Part shown: positions 25,371 through 35,808 of the stretch, piece after piece
Layout of the letters: the number at the start of each line of letters is the position of its first letter
Numbering within the stretch: position 1 is the stretch's first letter
Assembly (NCBI RefSeq): GCF_002954455.1
Contig: NZ_MSCC01000003.1
Location: 153,900-217,899, forward strand
DNA: 64,000 nucleotides
Source of the DNA: Photobacterium aquimaris
GTDB lineage: Bacteria; Pseudomonadota; Gammaproteobacteria; Enterobacterales; Vibrionaceae
Direction: 5' to 3'
The notes under the pieces: generated by a model
Seen by the model: the letters and a program-made list of their open reading frames with translations, nothing else
Database searches by the model: none
What the model was told of the DNA's origin: nothing
Position numbers and translations under genes: made by a program

Positions 25371-25913
25371 ATGTCTGAATTCAATCAGTTGTACAGTCCT
25401 TTGATTCAGGGTGCTAAATGGCACTCGGTTCAATCATGGGCATTAGAGCAAACTTCGCATGGAGCTTGGTTGCTAGAGTCTGAATCATTGTCACGTCGTT
25501 TGGCACAATATTGCCAACACTTTACGGTGACGGTATTAGCACAAACAATTATCAGTAATGATCACTTATCCATGATGGAACGGGAACTGATTGGTGATAG
25601 TGATTGCTTAGAGCGAAAAGTGATACTTTATGGTGATCAACAGCCGTGGGTGTTTGCACGCACATTGATTCCGATGACAACTTTAAGTGGTAAGGAACAA
25701 GATCTTGTCGATCTTGGCAATAGTCCATTAGGTTATCGTGTTTTTAATACTAAAAATTCACGCCGCGATGCACTAGAAGTGGCCAATCTCGGCACTCAAC
25801 AGCAGCCACGATGGGCGCGTCGTTCTCGATTATGGATCAATGATAAGCCAATGCTGGTGGCAGAATTATTTTTAACTCAATCACCAGTATATGCTAAGGA
25901 AAATGGATGTTAG
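25371..25913 (+). CDS. ubiC: Chorismate pyruvate-lyase UbiC
   Basis: This 180-residue cytosolic enzyme makes 4-hydroxybenzoate and pyruvate from chorismate, the first committed step of ubiquinone synthesis. Family elements include the product-binding arginine regions [29 protein letters not shown] and LGYRVFN, and [21 protein letters not shown] at the C-terminus. The length is slightly above E. coli UbiC. It overlaps ubiA by seven bases, giving a coupled ubiC-ubiA operon. Confidence 0.93.
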   Translation: MSEFNQLYSPLIQGAKWHSVQSWALEQTSHGAWLLESESLSRRLAQYCQHFTVTVLAQTIISNDHLSMMERELIGDSDCLERKVILYGDQQPWVFARTLIPMTTLSGKEQDLVDLGNSPLGYRVFNTKNSRRDALEVANLGTQQQPRWARRSRLWINDKPMLVAELFLTQSPVYAKENGC

Positions 25914-26770
25914 AAATCACCAAAGCCAGAGCCTTTTGGCAGTTAGCTCGCTTTGATCGTCCGATCGGCAGTTTATTATTATTATGGCCAACGTTATGGG
26001 CATTATTTTTAGCAGCAGATGATTTACCTAAAACTGATGTGTTGCTGGTATTTGTGCTTGGAGTGGTGTTTATGCGCGCCGCAGGATGTGTGATCAATGA
26101 TTTTGCAGATCGTAATGTCGATGGTCATGTAAAACGTACTGCAAACCGACCAATGCCATCAGGAAAAGTATCTGAACGAGAAGCATTAGGATTATTCAGC
26201 TTATTGGTATTAGTGTCTTTTTTACTTGTACTAACCATGAATACTCTCACTATCATGTTATCAGTGGTAGCGGTGATACTGGCTGCGGCTTATCCATTTA
26301 TGAAGCGTTATACCCATTTACCACAATTGGTATTAGGAGCTGCATTTGGGTGGTCAATTCCAATGGCTTATGCCGCTCAATCCGGTGCATTACCTGCTGT
26401 GGCATGGTTATTATTTGTGGCTAATATTTTGTGGACGATTGCCTACGATACGCTATATGCGATGGTCGATCGTGATGATGATCTTAAAGTCGGGATTAAA
26501 TCGACAGCGATTCTTTTTGGCCGGTTTGATAAATTAATTGTTGGATTATTACAGCTAGCAACGATTATGTTACTGATTATTGTTGGCGGAATGTTACAGC
26601 TTAGTCAATGTTATTATTGGGCGCTATTATTGGCATCGGCATTGTTTGTTTATCAACAAATGTTGATTCAAAGTCGCCAGCGAGAACAATGCTTTAAAGC
26701 ATTTTTAAATAATAATTACGTTGGTATGGTGATTTTTATCGGTATTAGCTTGAGTGTGTTATGGCAATAG
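25907..26770 (+). CDS. ubiA: 4-Hydroxybenzoate octaprenyltransferase UbiA
   Basis: The 287-residue membrane prenyltransferase adds the polyprenyl tail to 4-hydroxybenzoate. Both aspartate-rich motifs are present: [23 protein letters not shown] and [40 protein letters not shown] marks the N-terminus. About eight membrane helices are seen. The ATG lies inside the ubiC end. Confidence 0.96.
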   Translation: MLEITKARAFWQLARFDRPIGSLLLLWPTLWALFLAADDLPKTDVLLVFVLGVVFMRAAGCVINDFADRNVDGHVKRTANRPMPSGKVSEREALGLFSLLVLVSFLLVLTMNTLTIMLSVVAVILAAAYPFMKRYTHLPQLVLGAAFGWSIPMAYAAQSGALPAVAWLLFVANILWTIAYDTLYAMVDRDDDLKVGIKSTAILFGRFDKLIVGLLQLATIMLLIIVGGMLQLSQCYYWALLLASALFVYQQMLIQSRQREQCFKAFLNNNYVGMVIFIGISLSVLWQ

Positions 26771-26822
26771 CATTGATAGCTAAATTTATTGATGTTAAGT
26801 GTTGATAATAAGATTTAAGCAT

Positions 26823-26849
26823 AAAAAAAGCGCCTAACGGCGCTTTTTT
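26823..26849. terminator. Bidirectional terminator between ubiA and plsB
   Basis: AAAAAAGCGCC and GGCGCTTTTTT pair around TAAC between the two convergent genes. Confidence 0.9.
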
Positions 26850-26860
26850 GTTGCTGATAA

Positions 26861-29299
26861 TTAGTCGTTAGTTAACTCTTCATCAGGGTGCATCACTGCT
26901 TGAATGGTTAATCTTACTTCTGGTGAAATCAATGAAGTTAGCAACCCAGCCAGTTGCTCGACGGGGGCTGTTACTGCGTGGCACTCATTGTTGAGATAGC
27001 CTTCACTACGCAGAGTTTTAACGAGTGTACTAAATACACCTTTATCAAAGAACTCTGGTGCATTAATGCCATGTAAACGACTTAAACGTTGTGCCAGAAC
27101 TTGACTGTGTTGCTCTAAATCTGTTTTTGGCAATTGTGGATCAGCATTTAATAATGTCAGTGCAATAGCATAACGCTGCAAGGTTTCAGTAATGGTGCGT
27201 GCTAATAGTTGTAATGGACCAATACGGGCATTATTAATCGCAATAGTTTCATTATTAACCAGCAGCAATCGTTGGCGCACGAGTTCAGCAATTAAACGAT
27301 CAATTTCTTGTGGTAACTGTTCATTATCAAAGCGTAAGAATAACTCTGCTTTTAGGAATGGATATAGTAACTCGACCTGCTGATGAATCTCTGTGCGGGT
27401 TAAAGATTGCTGTTGTACCACGATGTGAGCAATCAATGATGGCAGCGCAAATAAATGGATAATATTGTTGCGATAGTAGGTCATTAAGATTGATTGTTCA
27501 CGATCAAGCGAAATGATTTCACCTAACACATCACGCTCAACCAAAAACTTATCCATGGTAATTGCATGATCGACCATCTGGGTCGCGTTATCTTTTGGCG
27601 TGGTGCAATGTTTTGAATACGGCGCATTACGTAGTAATTCAAGGTAACATTCAATTTGTTGTTCTAATGAGCTACGACTTAATGCGCGTTGACGCGATGA
27701 CAGTAGTGCTAGAGCACATAGCGTCAGGGCATTAGTTGCGGCAGCATCATTAATATGTGTCATCATTTTAACCGCTAAATCATTCACCACCGGTGATAAC
27801 CAACCTGGACGTGGTGGTTCGATTGGGTTGATGTCTTGATGCCAATTAGGCACGTTATCATTTAAATACTGGTTCAGTGATAATGGCTCACCAAAGTTAA
27901 CGTAACCTTTGCCAAAGTTGCGTAATTTACGCAGAGTACGCAGCACTTGGCCAACATTTTCTTTTTCTTTGCGCTTGCCTTGCAGTTCTTTGGCATAGGT
28001 ACCGACTTCCATTACATGCTCATAACCAATGTAAACTGGCACTAAGGTTACCGGGCGATTCAAGCCACGTAACATCGCCTGAATTGTCATTGATAGCATG
28101 CCCGTTTTGGCAGGAAGTAAGCGGCCTGTACGTGAGCGTCCACCTTCACTGAAATATTCAACTGAATAACCTTTAGCAAATAACTGCGCTAGATATTCAC
28201 GGAAAACGGTTGAATAAAGGCGGTCACCTTTAAAACTACGACGAATAAAGAATGCACCACCACGGCGGAAAATAGGTCCGGCAGGAAAGAAGTTAAGATT
28301 AATACCTGCAGCAATATGCGGTGGTACTAAGCCTTCTTGGTACAAAACATAAGACAGTAGCAAGTAATCCATGTGGCTACGGTGACAAGGCACATACACA
28401 ATTTCATGACCATCTTGCGCTAAACGACGAATACGCTGCGCATTGGTAATACTCAGACCTTGGTAGAGTTTGTTCCACAACCAACCTAAGAAACGCTCAC
28501 CATTTTTAATTAATGGATAAGAAAAATCAGCTGCAATTTCTTCCATCATTGCAATTGCTTCACGACGAACTTTTTCTACTGGTACTTGGCGGCTTAATGC
28601 TTCTTCTTGTACCACTTTATCAATCGCTTTTGATGCTAATAAGCGTTTGAAAAGTTGTTTACGATCTGGCAATCGTGGTCCTGATGTCGCGAGTAATTGA
28701 CGTGAAAAGTGAATCTTAGCCACTCGCGCTAATTTTTGTGCAATCGCATCATCAGTACCGTGGTTATCAGCCATATAGCGTAAAGATACCGGAGTACTCA
28801 AACGGACTAAGCAATCTCGACCATGACCTAAAATAGCCCAGGTTTTTTTAGGGCCATTTAGAGGGCGTAAAATAGGCTTAGTTTTTGATTCTTTACCCGG
28901 TGCTCGACCCCATAAAATCGACGCAGGGATCAACTGAATATTTAATTCGCTATCTTGTTTATGTAATTCTAATAAATCACAAAATAGCGTAATTGAATCT
29001 TGTGGAAGCCCGGCTTTATTGCCAAAAATACTTGGGCTTTCAGCAACGCAAACACAACGTGGAAATGATTGGCCATTAATGTCTAACGGCGATAGTGGAT
29101 CAGGTAAACCTGATGCTAGCGCACTGCTACGTAGAGTTAATAGATCAGTATTAGAACGGTACGGCAATATATAGACGATTGGGCGTGCTAAATCGAGTTC
29201 TAAATCAGCAACTGGATCAGATGGAATCGAATGAGGTTTTACCAACAAAGAAAGTGGCAATTTTAATAATTGTTGATAGATTTTCTGCCCGCTTGACAT
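26861..29299 (-). CDS. plsB: Glycerol-3-phosphate 1-O-acyltransferase PlsB
   Basis: The 812-residue membrane enzyme makes lysophosphatidic acid from glycerol 3-phosphate and acyl-ACP or acyl-CoA. The acyltransferase blocks are [15 protein letters not shown] (HX4D, block I), [12 protein letters not shown] (II), [19 protein letters not shown] (III) and [16 protein letters not shown] (IV). E. coli PlsB has 807 residues. I start at the ATG at 29299 ([16 protein letters not shown]), as 12 upstream codons are unlike the family. It is divergent from lexA, as in E. coli. Confidence 0.95.
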   Translation of the reverse strand: MSSGQKIYQQLLKLPLSLLVKPHSIPSDPVADLELDLARPIVYILPYRSNTDLLTLRSSALASGLPDPLSPLDINGQSFPRCVCVAESPSIFGNKAGLPQDSITLFCDLLELHKQDSELNIQLIPASILWGRAPGKESKTKPILRPLNGPKKTWAILGHGRDCLVRLSTPVSLRYMADNHGTDDAIAQKLARVAKIHFSRQLLATSGPRLPDRKQLFKRLLASKAIDKVVQEEALSRQVPVEKVRREAIAMMEEIAADFSYPLIKNGERFLGWLWNKLYQGLSITNAQRIRRLAQDGHEIVYVPCHRSHMDYLLLSYVLYQEGLVPPHIAAGINLNFFPAGPIFRRGGAFFIRRSFKGDRLYSTVFREYLAQLFAKGYSVEYFSEGGRSRTGRLLPAKTGMLSMTIQAMLRGLNRPVTLVPVYIGYEHVMEVGTYAKELQGKRKEKENVGQVLRTLRKLRNFGKGYVNFGEPLSLNQYLNDNVPNWHQDINPIEPPRPGWLSPVVNDLAVKMMTHINDAAATNALTLCALALLSSRQRALSRSSLEQQIECYLELLRNAPYSKHCTTPKDNATQMVDHAITMDKFLVERDVLGEIISLDREQSILMTYYRNNIIHLFALPSLIAHIVVQQQSLTRTEIHQQVELLYPFLKAELFLRFDNEQLPQEIDRLIAELVRQRLLLVNNETIAINNARIGPLQLLARTITETLQRYAIALTLLNADPQLPKTDLEQHSQVLAQRLSRLHGINAPEFFDKGVFSTLVKTLRSEGYLNNECHAVTAPVEQLAGLLTSLISPEVRLTIQAVMHPDEELTND

Positions 29300-29607
29300 A
29301 GATATAATTAGCCTCTGAACCTTAATACACTGCACAATAGCAGAAAAAAAACGCTTTCATGCAGGAGATATGCGGTAAATAAGAGCTAAAATACCACTTT
29401 TTTGACTAAGTCATGGTTTATTTTTATGACAACTTTTGGATTGAAAAACGATCTGGCATGACCAGTTAATGAAAGATGATTGATTCTGTTGGAATTATTG
29501 CTACAAATAATAGCATTATATTTTTTTAATCCAAGTGACTGAATGGCTTTGAATTCCTAGTCAAATTGCTGTTTTCGTAAACAATTGGCTTTTATTGTCT
29601 TTGAACA
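29300..29607. other. plsB-lexA intergenic region
   Basis: About 310 AT-rich bases between divergent plsB and lexA. Apart from the lexA SOS boxes at its end I find no gene and no strong hairpin. It must contain both promoters. Confidence 0.5.
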
Positions 29608-29623
29608 CTGGATATACTCACAG
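29608..29623 (+). promoter_or_regulatory. LexA SOS box 1
   Basis: CTGGATATACTCACAG fits the CTG-N10-CAG SOS consensus with an AT-rich core and contains a TATACT -10-like element, so LexA bound here would block its own promoter. Confidence 0.9.
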
Positions 29624-29626
29624 CAA

Positions 29627-29642
29627 CTGTATAAAAAGACAG
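29627..29642 (+). promoter_or_regulatory. LexA SOS box 2
   Basis: CTGTATAAAAAGACAG is a second CTG-N10-CAG site, starting 19 bases after the first and ending eight bases before the lexA start. The tandem layout matches E. coli lexA. Confidence 0.88.
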
Positions 29643-29649
29643 GTGACTC

Positions 29650-30270
29650 ATGAAGCCGTTAACGCCGCGACAACAACAAGTCTTTGATCTTATCAAAGCA
29701 AAGATTGATGACTGTGGAATGCCACCAACACGTGCCGAAATCGCTCGTGAACTTGGTTTCCGTTCTGCCAATGCGGCAGAAGAACATTTAAAAGCTTTAG
29801 CCCGTAAAGGTGTACTAGAAATAATTCCTGGTGCCTCTCGTGGGATTCGGTTATTAATTGCCGACGATATAACAGAAGAAAAAGGCTTACCGTTAATTGG
29901 TCGTGTGGCCGCAGGTGAACCTATTTTAGCCCAAGAGCATGTTGAAGCGCATTATGAGGTTGATCCAACCTTGTTTAAACCACGCGCCGATTTCTTATTG
30001 CGTGTAAATGGTATGAGCATGAAAAACATCGGCATTATGGATGGTGATTTGCTGGCGGTACATAAAACTCAAGATGTACACAATGGTCAGGTCGTTGTTG
30101 CTCGTGTTGATGATGAAGTCACTGTTAAACGACTTGATAAGCAAGGCATAAAAGTGCTGCTTCATGCTGAAAACGAAGAATTTTCACCGATTGAAGTGAA
30201 TTTAGAACACCAGAGCTTAACCATTGAAGGTATTGCTGTTGGCGTGATTCGTAACGCGGATTGGATGTAA
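29650..30270 (+). CDS. lexA: SOS repressor LexA
   Basis: The 206-residue repressor has the winged-helix DNA-binding domain ([42 protein letters not shown]), the self-cleavage Ala-Gly in GRVAAGEPI, the catalytic Ser in [11 protein letters not shown] and the catalytic Lys in VTVKRLD. Two SOS boxes precede it, showing autoregulation. In E. coli dinF follows lexA directly. Here the cox cluster lies between them. Confidence 0.97.
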   Translation: MKPLTPRQQQVFDLIKAKIDDCGMPPTRAEIARELGFRSANAAEEHLKALARKGVLEIIPGASRGIRLLIADDITEEKGLPLIGRVAAGEPILAQEHVEAHYEVDPTLFKPRADFLLRVNGMSMKNIGIMDGDLLAVHKTQDVHNGQVVVARVDDEVTVKRLDKQGIKVLLHAENEEFSPIEVNLEHQSLTIEGIAVGVIRNADWM

Positions 30271-30306
30271 CTATCCGCTAACGACAGATTGAGTAGACAC
30301 CAAACA

Positions 30307-30335
30307 AGCGTAGCGCATTAGCTGCGCTTTTTTTT
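30307..30335 (+). terminator. lexA terminator
   Basis: AGCGTAGC pairs with GCTGCGCT (one T-G pair) around GCATTA, followed by a T8 run. Confidence 0.88.
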
Positions 30336-30551
30336 GTCTCGTAAAATGATTTATGACTATTTTGTTACTTATATCATTGGCTTATCTAGTGAATTGTTAG
30401 TAATTATTTATTGGTGATTTTTTGCGCTATTGCTGTTTAGTGCCTAAGTTAAATGTAGAGGAATGTTATTTTAGCTTTGCTGCGGGCGGGTGAATTTGTC
30501 GCGGTATGTGCAGGGTAAGGCAAGCTGTAGTCGACAAAGGAGGTCAGAACG

Positions 30552-31688
30552 ATGGTACGTAAACTGATCGGCAGTAGTGGGTTAATCCTATTTTCAGCAC
30601 CACTGCTAGGTGAAACCATACAACTTAATATGACACCAGGCGTTACGGCAATAAGCCAAGATGTTTTTGGTTTACATATGACGATTCTGTATATCTGCAT
30701 TGCTATCGGGGTAGTGGTGTTTGGAGCCATGTTTTGGTCTATTTTTCACCATCGAAAATCAAAGGGTGCTGTTGCTGCTTCTTTTCATGAAAGCACCAAA
30801 GTTGAAATTATTTGGACAATAATTCCGTTTGTTATTTTGATTTTGATGGCCATTCCTGCCACTAAAACATTATTAGCCATGGAAGATCCGTCTAAATCAG
30901 ATCTCACCATTCAAGTTACCGGTTCCCAGTGGAAATGGCATTACCGCTATTTTGATCAAGATGTTGAATTTTATTCGCACCTTGCCACGAGTGCTGCTCA
31001 AATTGACAACCTGCGACCTAAACGGGCTAATTATTTATTAGAAGTTGATTACCCCTTAGTGGTACCAATCGGTAAAAAAATCCGCTTTTTAATTACTTCG
31101 CAAGACGTGATCCACTCATGGTGGGTACCAGCGTTTGCAGTCAAAAAAGACGCTAACCCCGGCTTTATTAATGAAGCATGGACGCGTATTGATGAGCCGG
31201 GTATTTATCGCGGTCAGTGTGCTGAGCTGTGCGGTAAAGATCATGGTTTTATGCCAATTGTAGTGATTGCAAAACCACAAGCCGAATACGATCAATGGCT
31301 GCAGCAAACGCAAGCGACACAACGCCAAGCACGAGAGCAAGAACAACAATTATTGGATATGGTGATGCCCATGGATGAACTGATGGCGTTGGGTGAAAAA
31401 ACCTATAACAGTCGTTGTGCAATGTGTCACCAAGCCAATGGCGAAGGGATCCCTGGTGCATTTCCAGCATTAGCCGGACAGGGAATGTCGATTGATCCCA
31501 AGCAAAAAACTGAGCATATCAAGATTGTGGTTCATGGTAGTACGGGCACCGCAATGCAAGCATTTGGTCCGCAATTAAGCCTGAAAGAATTAGCTGCGGT
31601 GATTACCTATGAGCGAAATGCTTGGGGAAACAATACCAAAGAAACCGTACAAGCTGCAGATATTGAGGCGATTAAAAAAGGCCAGTAG
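30552..31688 (+). CDS. ctaC: Cytochrome c oxidase subunit II with fused cytochrome c domain
   Basis: The 378-residue protein has a signal peptide, two membrane helices, a cupredoxin domain and a C-terminal cytochrome c domain. The CuA ligands are in HSWWVPAF and CAELCGKDHGFM; the heme site is RCAMCHQANGEG (CxxCH). The fusion of a heme c domain marks a caa3-type subunit. The ATG has an AAAGGAGG site, one of the best in the window. It heads the oxidase cluster. Confidence 0.94.
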   Translation: MVRKLIGSSGLILFSAPLLGETIQLNMTPGVTAISQDVFGLHMTILYICIAIGVVVFGAMFWSIFHHRKSKGAVAASFHESTKVEIIWTIIPFVILILMAIPATKTLLAMEDPSKSDLTIQVTGSQWKWHYRYFDQDVEFYSHLATSAAQIDNLRPKRANYLLEVDYPLVVPIGKKIRFLITSQDVIHSWWVPAFAVKKDANPGFINEAWTRIDEPGIYRGQCAELCGKDHGFMPIVVIAKPQAEYDQWLQQTQATQRQAREQEQQLLDMVMPMDELMALGEKTYNSRCAMCHQANGEGIPGAFPALAGQGMSIDPKQKTEHIKIVVHGSTGTAMQAFGPQLSLKELAAVITYERNAWGNNTKETVQAADIEAIKKGQ

Positions 31689-31706
31689 TAATAAGGAATG
31701 ACGAGC

Positions 31707-33296
31707 ATGACGGAGATAGTGCACCAGCAACCAGCCATAGAACACCATGACCATCATCCGCCAAAGGGGCTTAAGCGGTGGTTATTTACAACGAATCATA
31801 AAGATATTGGATCGTTGTATCTATTGTTTAGCCTATCAATGTTTTTTATTGGCGGGGCGATGGCAATGGTGATTCGAGCGGAGTTATTTCAGCCCGGATT
31901 ACAATTGGTTGAACCGAACTTTTTTAATCAAATGACCACAGTTCATGGTTTGATTATGGTGTTTGGTGCGGTAATGCCAGCATTTACAGGGCTTGCTAAT
32001 TGGATGATTCCATTGATGATTGGCGCGCCAGATATGGCATTGCCACGGATGAATAATTGGAGTTTTTGGATTCTACCGTTTGCGTTTAGCTTGTTATTAG
32101 CATCATTGTTTATGGAAGGTGGTGGCCCTAATTTCGGGTGGACATTCTATGCGCCATTGTCGACCACCTATAGCCCAGCAAGTACTGGTTTATTTGTGTT
32201 TGCGATTCATATTATGGGCATCAGTTCAATCATGGGCGCAATTAATGTGGTGGTGACCATTATTAATATGCGCGCTCCCGGTATGACTTATATGAAAATG
32301 CCGTTGTTTGTATGGACATGGCTAATCACCGCTTTTCTATTAATTGCCGTTATGCCTGTATTAGCCGGTGCTGTCACCATGGTATTAACCGATAAATATT
32401 TCGGTACCAGTTTCTTTGATGCCGCCGGTGGTGGCGATCCAGTGATGTTCCAACATATATTTTGGTTTTTTGGTCATCCTGAAGTTTACATTATGATTTT
32501 GCCGAGTTTCGGTATCATATCGGCAATTATCCCTGCATTTTCGCGTAAAAAACTCTTTGGTTATAGTTCGATGGTGTATGCCACCGCCTCGATTGCTGGA
32601 TTGAGTTTTTTGGTGTGGGCGCATCATATGTTTACCACTGGTATGCCGGTTGCTGCTGAACTTTTCTTTATGTATTGCACCATGCTGATCTCGGTGCCAA
32701 CAGGAGTAAAAGTGTTTAATTGGGTTGCGACCATGTGGCGTGGCTCGCTGACGTTTGAAGTGCCGATGCTATTTGCGATTGCGTTTATTGTGTTATTTAC
32801 CATTGGTGGTTTTTCAGGGCTAATGTTAGCCATTACTCCGGCAGATTTTCAATATCACGACACCTATTTTGTGGTGGCCCATTTCCATTATGTATTGGTG
32901 TCAGGCGCGATTTTTTCAATTATGGCAGCAGCCTATTATTGGTTGCCTAAATGGACTGGGCATATGTTCAATGAACGGTTAGCGCAGTGGCATTTTTGGT
33001 GCTCATTAATTTCAGTCAATATTCTGTTTTTCCCAATGCACTTTCTTGGGCTTGCTGGTATGCCACGTCGTATTCCTGATTATGCGCTGCAGTTTGCTGA
33101 TATTAATGCGGTGGTGAGCGTCGGTGGATTTTTATTTGGCTTGTCACAATTGTTATTTGTTGTTGTGGTGGTGAAGTGCATTCGAGGTGGGGAAAAAGCG
33201 GCCTCAAAACCTTGGGAAGGGGCTGAAGGTTTAGAGTGGACAGTGCCATCTCCGGCGCCATATCACACCTTTTCAACCCCGCCTAAAATTGATTAG
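31707..33296 (+). CDS. ctaD: Cytochrome c oxidase subunit I
   Basis: The 529-residue heme-copper oxidase core has twelve helices. Ligand motifs are MTTVHGLIMVFGA (heme a His), WFFGHPEVYIMILP (CuB His and the cross-linked Tyr), WAHHMFTTG (CuB His pair) and HDTYFVVAHFHYVL (heme a3 and heme a His). The glutamate in GHPEVY and the D-channel sequence mark an A-type aa3 oxidase. I start at the ATG at 31707, nine bases after AAGGA; the ATG at 31698 abuts that site. Confidence 0.96.
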   Translation: MTEIVHQQPAIEHHDHHPPKGLKRWLFTTNHKDIGSLYLLFSLSMFFIGGAMAMVIRAELFQPGLQLVEPNFFNQMTTVHGLIMVFGAVMPAFTGLANWMIPLMIGAPDMALPRMNNWSFWILPFAFSLLLASLFMEGGGPNFGWTFYAPLSTTYSPASTGLFVFAIHIMGISSIMGAINVVVTIINMRAPGMTYMKMPLFVWTWLITAFLLIAVMPVLAGAVTMVLTDKYFGTSFFDAAGGGDPVMFQHIFWFFGHPEVYIMILPSFGIISAIIPAFSRKKLFGYSSMVYATASIAGLSFLVWAHHMFTTGMPVAAELFFMYCTMLISVPTGVKVFNWVATMWRGSLTFEVPMLFAIAFIVLFTIGGFSGLMLAITPADFQYHDTYFVVAHFHYVLVSGAIFSIMAAAYYWLPKWTGHMFNERLAQWHFWCSLISVNILFFPMHFLGLAGMPRRIPDYALQFADINAVVSVGGFLFGLSQLLFVVVVVKCIRGGEKAASKPWEGAEGLEWTVPSPAPYHTFSTPPKID

Positions 33297-33307
33297 CAGA
33301 GGTTGAT

Positions 33308-33886
33308 ATGGATTCGCAATCAAAACGTTCGGTAATTGGATTGGTATTTGCAGCCATAGCAATGTTTGGGTTCGCGTTTGCGTTAGTGCCTTTATATGAC
33401 GTGTTTTGTGATATTACCGGTATTAATGGCAAAACGGCGACAACGCCAACAGCGGCGAGCGATAGGGTTGATCGAAGTCGAACCGTGACGGTGGAGTTTG
33501 TTGCTTATATTAATCCTGATGTGAAGTGGCAATTTACACCACAGGTGACGCAAGTGAATGTTCATCCTGGAGAGACAAAAATCATTAACTACTTGGCTAA
33601 AAACCTTAATACCCAAGCATCTATCGGCCAAGCTGTACCGTCTGTAACCCCAGGGCTTGCTGCGCAATATTTTAATAAAATTGAATGTTTTTGTTTTAAC
33701 CATCAACCATTATCAGCGGGTCAAGAGGCTGAGTTGCCGCTAGTATTTTATGTTGATCCTGATCTGCCGCGTGATATTAAAGTTCTTACATTGGCATACA
33801 CCCTTTATGACGTAAGTGCTACTGCGCAACCCCTTACTCAACCTAATGAGCAAGTGAATGAGGTGAAAAATGTCGAACTCTTATGA
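33308..33886 (+). CDS. ctaG: Cytochrome c oxidase assembly protein CtaG (Cox11)
   Basis: The 192-residue copper chaperone inserts CuB into subunit I. It has one N-terminal helix (VIGLVFAAIAMFGFAFALVPLYDVFC) and a periplasmic beta-domain with the copper-binding motif ECFCFNHQPL and DPDLP near the end. It overlaps ctaE by 17 bases. Confidence 0.94.
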   Translation: MDSQSKRSVIGLVFAAIAMFGFAFALVPLYDVFCDITGINGKTATTPTAASDRVDRSRTVTVEFVAYINPDVKWQFTPQVTQVNVHPGETKIINYLAKNLNTQASIGQAVPSVTPGLAAQYFNKIECFCFNHQPLSAGQEAELPLVFYVDPDLPRDIKVLTLAYTLYDVSATAQPLTQPNEQVNEVKNVELL

Positions 33887-34772
33887 TGACTCTAAGCAAT
33901 CTACGCTAGCAAGTTCTGATGAATACTATGTTCCAGCGGCTAGTGGTTGGCCTATTTTAGGTGCGGTGGCATTATTTTTAATTGCCTTAGGTGCAGGGGC
34001 GATTGTCGGCGATTTATTAGCAGGGCAAGGACCATGGATTTTATTAACCGGGGTTGGGTTAATTTTAATCATGCTAACTGGCTGGTTTCGCGATGTGATC
34101 ATCGAATCAATGGGCGGCTTATACAGTACTCAAATGGATCGCTCGTTTCGACAAGGTATGAGTTGGTTTATTTTCTCGGAAGTGATGTTCTTTGGTGCAT
34201 TTTTTGGGGCGTTATTTTATATACGAATGATTGCTGTACCTTGGCTCGGTGGCGCCAGTAATAATGCCATGACCAACATTGTATTATGGCCGCATTTTGT
34301 CGCTGATTGGCCACTAGTTGTTACTCCTGATGGTACTGAAACCCAAGCAATGGGGCCAATTGGATTACCTTTATATAACACCATTATTCTGCTCACTTCA
34401 TCTATCACACTGCATGTTGCTCATCTGGCTTTAGAGAACAATCAACGGCGTCGATTAAGTCTATTTTTATTAGTCACGGTGTTCCTCGGTGGGGTGTTTG
34501 TTTATCTTCAAGCGGTGGAATATATCCATGCCTATCGTGATCTTAACTTACGTCTCGAGAGTGGTGTTTATGGTAACACCTTCTTTATGTTAACCGGCTT
34601 TCACGGTGTCCATGTCACCTTAGGCGCAATTTTATTATTCATCGTTTGGTGCCGAGTTTTAAAAGGACACTTTACCCCTCAGCATCATTTTGCTTTTCAA
34701 GCAGGTGCTTGGTATTGGCATTTTGTGGATGTGGTGTGGCTATGCTTATTCGTGTTTGTTTACATTTTATAG
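33870..34772 (+). CDS. ctaE: Cytochrome c oxidase subunit III
   Basis: The 300-residue membrane subunit has seven helices, with the SWFIFSEVMFFGAFFGALFY and TGFHGVHVTLGAILL signatures and a C-terminal AFQAGAWYWHFVDVVWLCLFVFVYIL. It stabilises subunit I and is thought to aid proton uptake. It starts within the end of ctaG. Confidence 0.95.
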   Translation: MSNSYDDSKQSTLASSDEYYVPAASGWPILGAVALFLIALGAGAIVGDLLAGQGPWILLTGVGLILIMLTGWFRDVIIESMGGLYSTQMDRSFRQGMSWFIFSEVMFFGAFFGALFYIRMIAVPWLGGASNNAMTNIVLWPHFVADWPLVVTPDGTETQAMGPIGLPLYNTIILLTSSITLHVAHLALENNQRRRLSLFLLVTVFLGGVFVYLQAVEYIHAYRDLNLRLESGVYGNTFFMLTGFHGVHVTLGAILLFIVWCRVLKGHFTPQHHFAFQAGAWYWHFVDVVWLCLFVFVYIL

Positions 34773-34842
34773 CCCATTAAGCGCGATCTTAAGTGGCTCA
34801 ACAAAATAGTAGTTCTAACCAAAGTGAGTAAAGCAAGGGTGG

Positions 34843-35055
34843 TTAGAGCGTATAAGGTTCAGGGTTAGGTTGAATAATACCGGTCATTAAAGCAATAACG
34901 AGTAATCCAAACAAAATGACCGCAATCAATAATCGTCGTCCAAGATAATGCGATAGCGGTCGTGATGATTGCGCTTTTAACATCAGTGGCAGAGCACGAA
35001 ATAGATAAATAATCATTAGCAGTAATAAGACGATAAATAACAATTTAATTAGCAT
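34843..35055 (-). CDS. DUF2909 twin-transmembrane protein
   Basis: The 70-residue protein has two hydrophobic helices (LLFIVLLLLMIIYLFRALPLML and LLIAVILFGLLVIALMTG) and ends NPEPYTL, matching the DUF2909 family found in proteobacterial cox clusters. It lies on the strand opposite to all other genes of this cluster, between ctaE and the SURF1 gene, with its own GAGGAGC site. Function is unknown; a role in oxidase assembly is inferred from position only. Confidence 0.82.
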   Translation of the reverse strand: MLIKLLFIVLLLLMIIYLFRALPLMLKAQSSRPLSHYLGRRLLIAVILFGLLVIALMTGIIQPNPEPYTL

Positions 35056-35124
35056 GTTAGATGCTCCTCAAGTGGCTATTTAAAGCATAGCGGGTTCTAA
35101 CTGTTAGCGATAAAAGGATACTTA

Positions 35125-35808
35125 ATGATGCGATCTATCGCTTTTATTATGTTTACCATAGCCGTTGTTGCTTTGTTATTAAAACTGGGGTGGTGGCAAA
35201 TGAGCCGCGCCAATGAAAAGCAGCAGTTACAATCCCAAGTAACAACGCGCCAGCAAACGATGTTGGTTGATTTAGCCAATCTGCCGCTGCAACCGCTATG
35301 GCATAGCATTACCATTGAAGGTGAATTTGATAATAGTCGCCCGATCTTATTAGATAACCAGCTTTACCGTGGTCGCCCGGGCTACCATCTTTACTTGCCT
35401 TTTGTGAGCCAGCAACAACGGGTATTAGTTAATCTCGGTTGGATTGCCTCTCCACCATATCGAAATATACTGCCGACGTTACCGACCTTTGATGGTCGTC
35501 AAATTATTACTGGTGTGGTTGCTCCAGCGCAGCAGTTATTACAATTTAAGCCGGATAATGCTGATAATCAATGGCCATTACGAGTGCAAAATATTGAATT
35601 AATTTGGCTAACTCAACAGTTACAACAACCACTATTACCGTGGATCATTCAAATATCACCCTCAAGTCCTATCGCATTAACGCAAACATGGCAGCCGGTC
35701 GTGATGGGACCAAAGAAACATTATGGCTATGCAATGCAGTGGTTTTTACTCGCTATTGCAGTAGTTTTTATGTCTTTATTATGGCTACGCAGGGAGCAAG
35801 CTGTATGA
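35125..35808 (+). CDS. SURF1-family oxidase assembly protein
   Basis: The 227-residue protein has the SURF1 layout: an N-terminal helix (SIAFIMFTIAVVALLLKLGWWQ), the GWWQ-x-x-RA-x-EK motif, a periplasmic domain with GEFDNSRPILLDNQLYRGRPGYHLYLPF and VLVNLGWIA, and a C-terminal helix after KKHYGYAMQWF. SURF1 helps insert heme A into subunit I. Its stop overlaps the next start by ATGA. Confidence 0.9.
   Translation: MMRSIAFIMFTIAVVALLLKLGWWQMSRANEKQQLQSQVTTRQQTMLVDLANLPLQPLWHSITIEGEFDNSRPILLDNQLYRGRPGYHLYLPFVSQQQRVLVNLGWIASPPYRNILPTLPTFDGRQIITGVVAPAQQLLQFKPDNADNQWPLRVQNIELIWLTQQLQQPLLPWIIQISPSSPIALTQTWQPVVMGPKKHYGYAMQWFLLAIAVVFMSLLWLRREQAV

Noticed and set aside
35604-35804. 67-codon N-terminal extension of the Cys-x3-Cys protein
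   Set aside because: It overlaps the SURF1 gene in another frame; the ATG at 35805 yields a proper membrane anchor.
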